From an uncultured Clostridium sp. (GTDB lineage: Bacteria > Bacillota > Clostridia > Oscillospirales > Acutalibacteraceae): 6,101 nt of DNA. Made by a program: the position numbers and the translations under genes. Positions 4,068 through 6,101 of the stretch are shown in pieces. Under the pieces are notes generated by a model. It was not told the DNA's origin, did no database searches, and saw nothing but the letters and a program-made list of their open reading frames with translations. Position 1 is the stretch's first letter. Each line of letters opens with the position of its first letter. Location: positions 1 through 6,101 of the forward strand of contig CAKUYY010000077.1 of NCBI GenBank assembly GCA_934717555.1. Direction: 5' to 3'.

Positions 4068-6101
4068 TCAGTAGATACTATGAAAAAACCGGTCTTTTGC
4101 CTGTTTAAAAAGCCCTGACTGTTCCTGAATTTTCTCTTTAAGACGTTCCTTATTTTCCAACAAGATGCGCCGGTCCTCCTCTTTCATACTGTGCTGGCTG
4201 TATCTCGTTTCCTGATAGAGTTGGAAAGCGTTTTGAAATAACTCGGCGTCTCCCCCTAACCCGTGGTAAAAAGGAGAGGAAAGATCGTACAGGTCTTTTT
4301 CTTTTTTCAGAGTGTGGGTTGCCCGCAGCATATCAACCGTATAACCAAAAATATATTGGATACTCTCTCCTATATCGGGACATTCCAAAAAGCGCAGCCT
4401 TCTTTTTAACCGGTACCTTTTTCCCAAACAGATCCCAGCAGCCAGCAAAGTCAAGGCCATAACCATGCATACTGCTATCCACAGAAGAAACGGTAAAAAG
4501 GAAAAGCTTTCCCCCTGGATTATCTCCGGCATCCCCTGTCCGTTTTCTTCCTGAACTTCTTGGTCTTGCTGGAAAACAGGGCTATTTTCCTGCTGGTCCG
4601 GGATTGAGGACAACTCATCTGCTTTCTCCATTACATTTAAGTAAGGGGGTGTGGTTTCAAAAGGAATCCATCCCACCTCATCCTGATAAAATTCCGTCCA
4701 TGCATGCGCGTGGGTCTCGTCAATGGAGATGGCTGAATTGGAGAGTACACCTTCCACGTCCTCCGGGGTGATCAGAAAGCCCTCCACATATCTGGCCGGA
4801 ATCCCATAATACCGGAACATCAATGTGGCGGCTGTCGCATAGTGGACAGAATAGCCTTGGCAGCTGGTTTCCAAAAAATCTTGTAAAAAATCGCCTTCCT
4901 TGCCGGTGAAAACAGCATCCGGGCTATAAGATACATGATCTGTGAGATAGGAAAGGATATTTTGTTTCGCCGCCTGATAGTCCAGATGGGGATATCCTCC
5001 CGTATCATAATCCCCCAATCGATTTCTTAGAAGATTTCTGGTGGCATCCGGCATATCCAGATAAGTATCGTATACAAACGCCTGATAATGGTCTTCGTTA
5101 TTTGCATATTCTTGGTCACCTGTTTGCTGTAACTGTTCGGATAGGATGGTATAACGTTTTACCTGGTTTGGCAAAGCTGTATAGCGGTAAAAACGGTTTC
5201 CCCTCAACCCCTGAGCTAAAATGGTTTCATCCCCTATCTTTTGAGGATCTAACAAGCTGTTTTCCGGGCTGACGATTTCATACGGTGCGTATATGTATTT
5301 GCTGCTTGCTCCAGTATTACGAATGGAAATTTGATTGTAGGAATCCTTTGCCACGGAAGGGTCCACTGCGAGCGTCAAATTGGCAAGCTGCGCCTGCCCA
5401 TAAAAACCCTCCTTATGGAGCCAGTAAAAAAGGTCTGAGCTTTCAAAGAGTTTTTGATTATCTGTAGTTTCCCAGCCGTTTCCGGTATATTGGCTTCCGA
5501 CAAACCCTTTCAAATATAGGGAATCCGGGTTGCTCATAACCACTTCCAGCTGTTCCTCTCCGGAAGGATAAAATGGCTGTAATTTCCGAAACTGGCCCTC
5601 CGGCAGAATATGGCTCCCTTGATACCGTATGGTACAAACACTTTCTTTGATATTTAATTGTATATTTGAAAAATATTCTAACCCCTGATAACTATTTACA
5701 AAACCAGTAAGATATCCCGCGGTTGCCCCAATCAAACAGAGTACCATCGTGGAAAGTCCCAGCAGCATAGCGACGCGCCGCTCCTTAGAGAGTCTCAAAA
5801 ACAGCAGACCTGCCACATAAATAAACCAAAATAGGATCCACCAGAAAGGTGTATCCTGTTTGATCCAGCTATATACTATAAGCATGACAGCAGTAAGAAG
5901 GAGCGGTGTGAACACTTCCCGAATTCGAACAAAAAGGGAAAAAATGAGCCCCAGCAAAAAGGTCATACATCCCGTCCATACCAATTGCGATAGTTGATAT
6001 TGGCTTTCTGGTACCGATACGGAAAAGATACCGGCAATTTTTCCGGTGTGAGCACCAATAGTCTGCCCTATCTGATTTACCATCAGAAAAAAACCGTCTA
6101 T
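4068..6101 (-). CDS. Transglutaminase-like membrane protein, partial at its N-terminus, with altered catalytic residues
   Basis: The frame is open from the stop at 4068 to the right edge. The Met at 6083 has no Shine-Dalgarno site (T-rich upstream), so the true start probably lies outside; residues here count from that Met. Layout: four transmembrane segments (about 33-52, 57-74, 79-97, 103-129), a large outside region (130-528) with the LYLKGFVGSQYTGNGWE segment (188-204), a transglutaminase/protease core (about 370-481), a Gln/Glu-rich linker, a last membrane helix (529-554) and a charged cytoplasmic tail like that of TgpA/DUF3488-type proteins. The core has YYGIPARYVEGF and HAHAW (catalytic-type H460). 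However, the position normally held by cysteine in GYCxHYA is serine (GYSVHYA, Ser412), and the acidic residue is Glu476 (WIPFETTP). It may be a binding protein rather than an active enzyme. Relatives usually neighbour MoxR and DUF58 genes, which would lie to the right. It is followed by DUF4430 after 39 nt. Confidence 0.87.
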   Translation of the reverse strand: MDGFFLMVNQIGQTIGAHTGKIAGIFSVSVPESQYQLSQLVWTGCMTFLLGLIFSLFVRIREVFTPLLLTAVMLIVYSWIKQDTPFWWILFWFIYVAGLLFLRLSKERRVAMLLGLSTMVLCLIGATAGYLTGFVNSYQGLEYFSNIQLNIKESVCTIRYQGSHILPEGQFRKLQPFYPSGEEQLEVVMSNPDSLYLKGFVGSQYTGNGWETTDNQKLFESSDLFYWLHKEGFYGQAQLANLTLAVDPSVAKDSYNQISIRNTGASSKYIYAPYEIVSPENSLLDPQKIGDETILAQGLRGNRFYRYTALPNQVKRYTILSEQLQQTGDQEYANNEDHYQAFVYDTYLDMPDATRNLLRNRLGDYDTGGYPHLDYQAAKQNILSYLTDHVSYSPDAVFTGKEGDFLQDFLETSCQGYSVHYATAATLMFRYYGIPARYVEGFLITPEDVEGVLSNSAISIDETHAHAWTEFYQDEVGWIPFETTPPYLNVMEKADELSSIPDQQENSPVFQQDQEVQEENGQGMPEIIQGESFSFLPFLLWIAVCMVMALTLLAAGICLGKRYRLKRRLRFLECPDIGESIQYIFGYTVDMLRATHTLKKEKDLYDLSSPFYHGLGGDAELFQNAFQLYQETRYSQHSMKEEDRRILLENKERLKEKIQEQSGLFKQAKDRFFHSIY

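Overview
The window looks like chromosomal DNA from a low-to-mid GC Gram-positive bacterium, most likely a Clostridia member of the Lachnospiraceae type. The reasons are the strong purine-rich Shine-Dalgarno sites, a near-consensus TTGACA/TATCAT promoter, a fused two-domain ECF ATPase, and a membrane-anchored DUF4430 protein. Taxonomy is inferred from gene content and protein flavour, not from a database search. All five supported genes lie on the minus strand, so the biological reading order runs from the right edge (6101) to the left edge (1).

Right to centre (6101 to 903) is a tightly packed four-gene block. It holds (i) a large transglutaminase-like membrane protein whose N-terminus runs off the right edge, (ii) a small signal-anchored DUF4430 (transcobalamin C-terminal-like) protein, (iii) an EcfT transmembrane protein and (iv) a 563-residue protein with two ABC ATPase domains. 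Gaps are 39 and 43 nt, and the EcfT and ATPase genes overlap by 28 nt, so they are almost certainly one transcript. The last three give an energy-coupling-factor importer core (T plus A-A') and an extracytoplasmic domain related to cobalamin-binding proteins. No substrate-binding S component is present. The operon promoter lies outside the window.

Centre-left (about 902 to 677) is a 226-nt intergenic region with a well-formed minus-strand sigma-A-type promoter and a leader of roughly 140 nt containing two modest hairpins. It drives the fifth gene, a 182-residue YfcE-type metallophosphoesterase (676 to 128). A long perfect inverted repeat at 77-115 follows that gene and probably ends it. The leftmost 76 nt hold a small perfect hairpin (45-63) and no gene I can support.

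The points most worth checking are the apparent loss of the catalytic cysteine (Cys to Ser) in the transglutaminase-like protein, and the linkage of that protein with DUF4430 and an S-component-less ECF core.
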